From the NCBI GenBank assembly GCA_903914955.1, contig CAIWRB010000095.1:1-43833 (forward strand): a stretch of DNA of 43,833 bases, written 5' to 3'. The stretch's first letter is position 1. Each line of letters opens with the position of its first letter. Shown here one piece after another: positions 43,660 through 43,833 of this stretch. The notes beneath the pieces were generated by a model. That model saw nothing but the letters and a program-made list of their open reading frames with translations, did not search any database and had not been told where the DNA came from. The translations under genes were made by a program, and so were the position numbers. Origin of the DNA: an uncultured Chloroflexota bacterium (lineage in GTDB: Bacteria > Chloroflexota > Anaerolineae > Anaerolineales > Villigracilaceae).

Positions 43660-43833
43660 CCAGAAAAGACAACGTCCCTGTGCGGGACGTTTCGTTTTTA
43701 GGGTCGCGCGCCCCCATTGAGGGGATGAAATTCGGATCCCGCCCTCTCCGCCAGAGAAGACAACGTCCCTGTGCGGGACGTTTCGTTTTTAGGGTCGCGC
43801 GCCCCCATTGAGGGGATGAAATTCGGATCCCGC
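43646..43833 (+). repeat. 91-bp tandem repeat starting within the tRNA-Ser 3' end
   Basis: Units begin at TCCCGCCCTCTCCGCCAGA at 43646, 43737 and 43828, an exact period of 91 bp. Units one and two differ at one base that I could see (A at 43665, G at 43756). Each unit contains the last part of the tRNA T arm and acceptor with CCA, then an intrinsic terminator, then CCCC/GGGG hairpin sequence. The array runs past the window edge. Confidence 0.88.
43671..43699 (+). terminator. Terminator of tRNA-Ser (repeated in each 91-bp unit)
   Basis: AACGTCCC (43671-43678) pairs with GGGACGTT (43684-43691), followed by TCGTTTTT. The same hairpin recurs at 43762-43782. Confidence 0.85.

Noticed and set aside
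43646-43833. CRISPR array
   Set aside because: The units are whole 91-bp tandem copies with no variable spacers, and they contain a tRNA 3' end and terminator.

Overview
The window most resembles a chromosome segment of a Chloroflexota bacterium, probably class Anaerolineae. This is inference from gene content: a cell-wall gene cluster rich in L,D-transpeptidases, a ba3-type oxidase with SCO proteins, a divergent PlsY, no lipopolysaccharide genes, several TTG starts and many proteins with Thr/Pro-rich linkers. No ribosomal RNA is present to confirm it.

Layout. 1-234: 3' end of an IS200/IS605-type tnpB element, cut by the window edge and abutting a JAMM peptidase gene. 238-4438: JAMM peptidase, PlsY, a threonine-dehydrogenase-like SDR (minus strand), a lipoprotein and an unknown conserved protein. 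4523-9480: a cell-wall island with an N-acetylmuramoyl-L-alanine amidase and four consecutive YkuD L,D-transpeptidases, two membrane-anchored and two with twin-arginine signals. 9510-13306: a LURP-one-like protein, an unknown protein, a sulfotransferase and (minus) Lgt with a long Lys/Ala/Pro-rich tail.

13666-20731 is a respiratory cluster: Rrf2 regulator, two SCO proteins, a 46-residue CoxIIa-type subunit, CuA subunit II, ba3-type subunit I, then a 776-residue fusion of cytochrome b, two 4Fe-4S clusters, an MvhD-like domain and a C-terminal cytochrome c, and a lipoprotein. The fusion looks like a single-chain electron path from cytoplasm or quinol to an external c heme, which could feed the neighbouring oxidase.

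20807-27524: rho with a promoter and attenuator-like leader, LysM-M23 peptidase, BirA, a small membrane protein, gyrA (minus) and tRNA-Leu(CAG) (minus). 28052-33629: a small self-contained unit for a 38-residue peptide, three small unknown genes, etfBA, a lipoprotein, and a ribbon-helix-helix gene pair behind repeated operators. 33711-35302 (minus): an AhpD-like protein and a dienelactone hydrolase-like lipid-anchored or membrane-anchored enzyme.

35420-42859 (minus) is the most striking gene: a secreted cytochrome of about 2479 residues in which I count 105 CxxCH heme motifs, built from three-heme units arranged in seven higher-order repeats. The window ends with tRNA-Ser(GGA), whose 3' end starts a 91-bp tandem repeat that runs off the edge. 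Dispersed palindromic repeats occur at three or more places.
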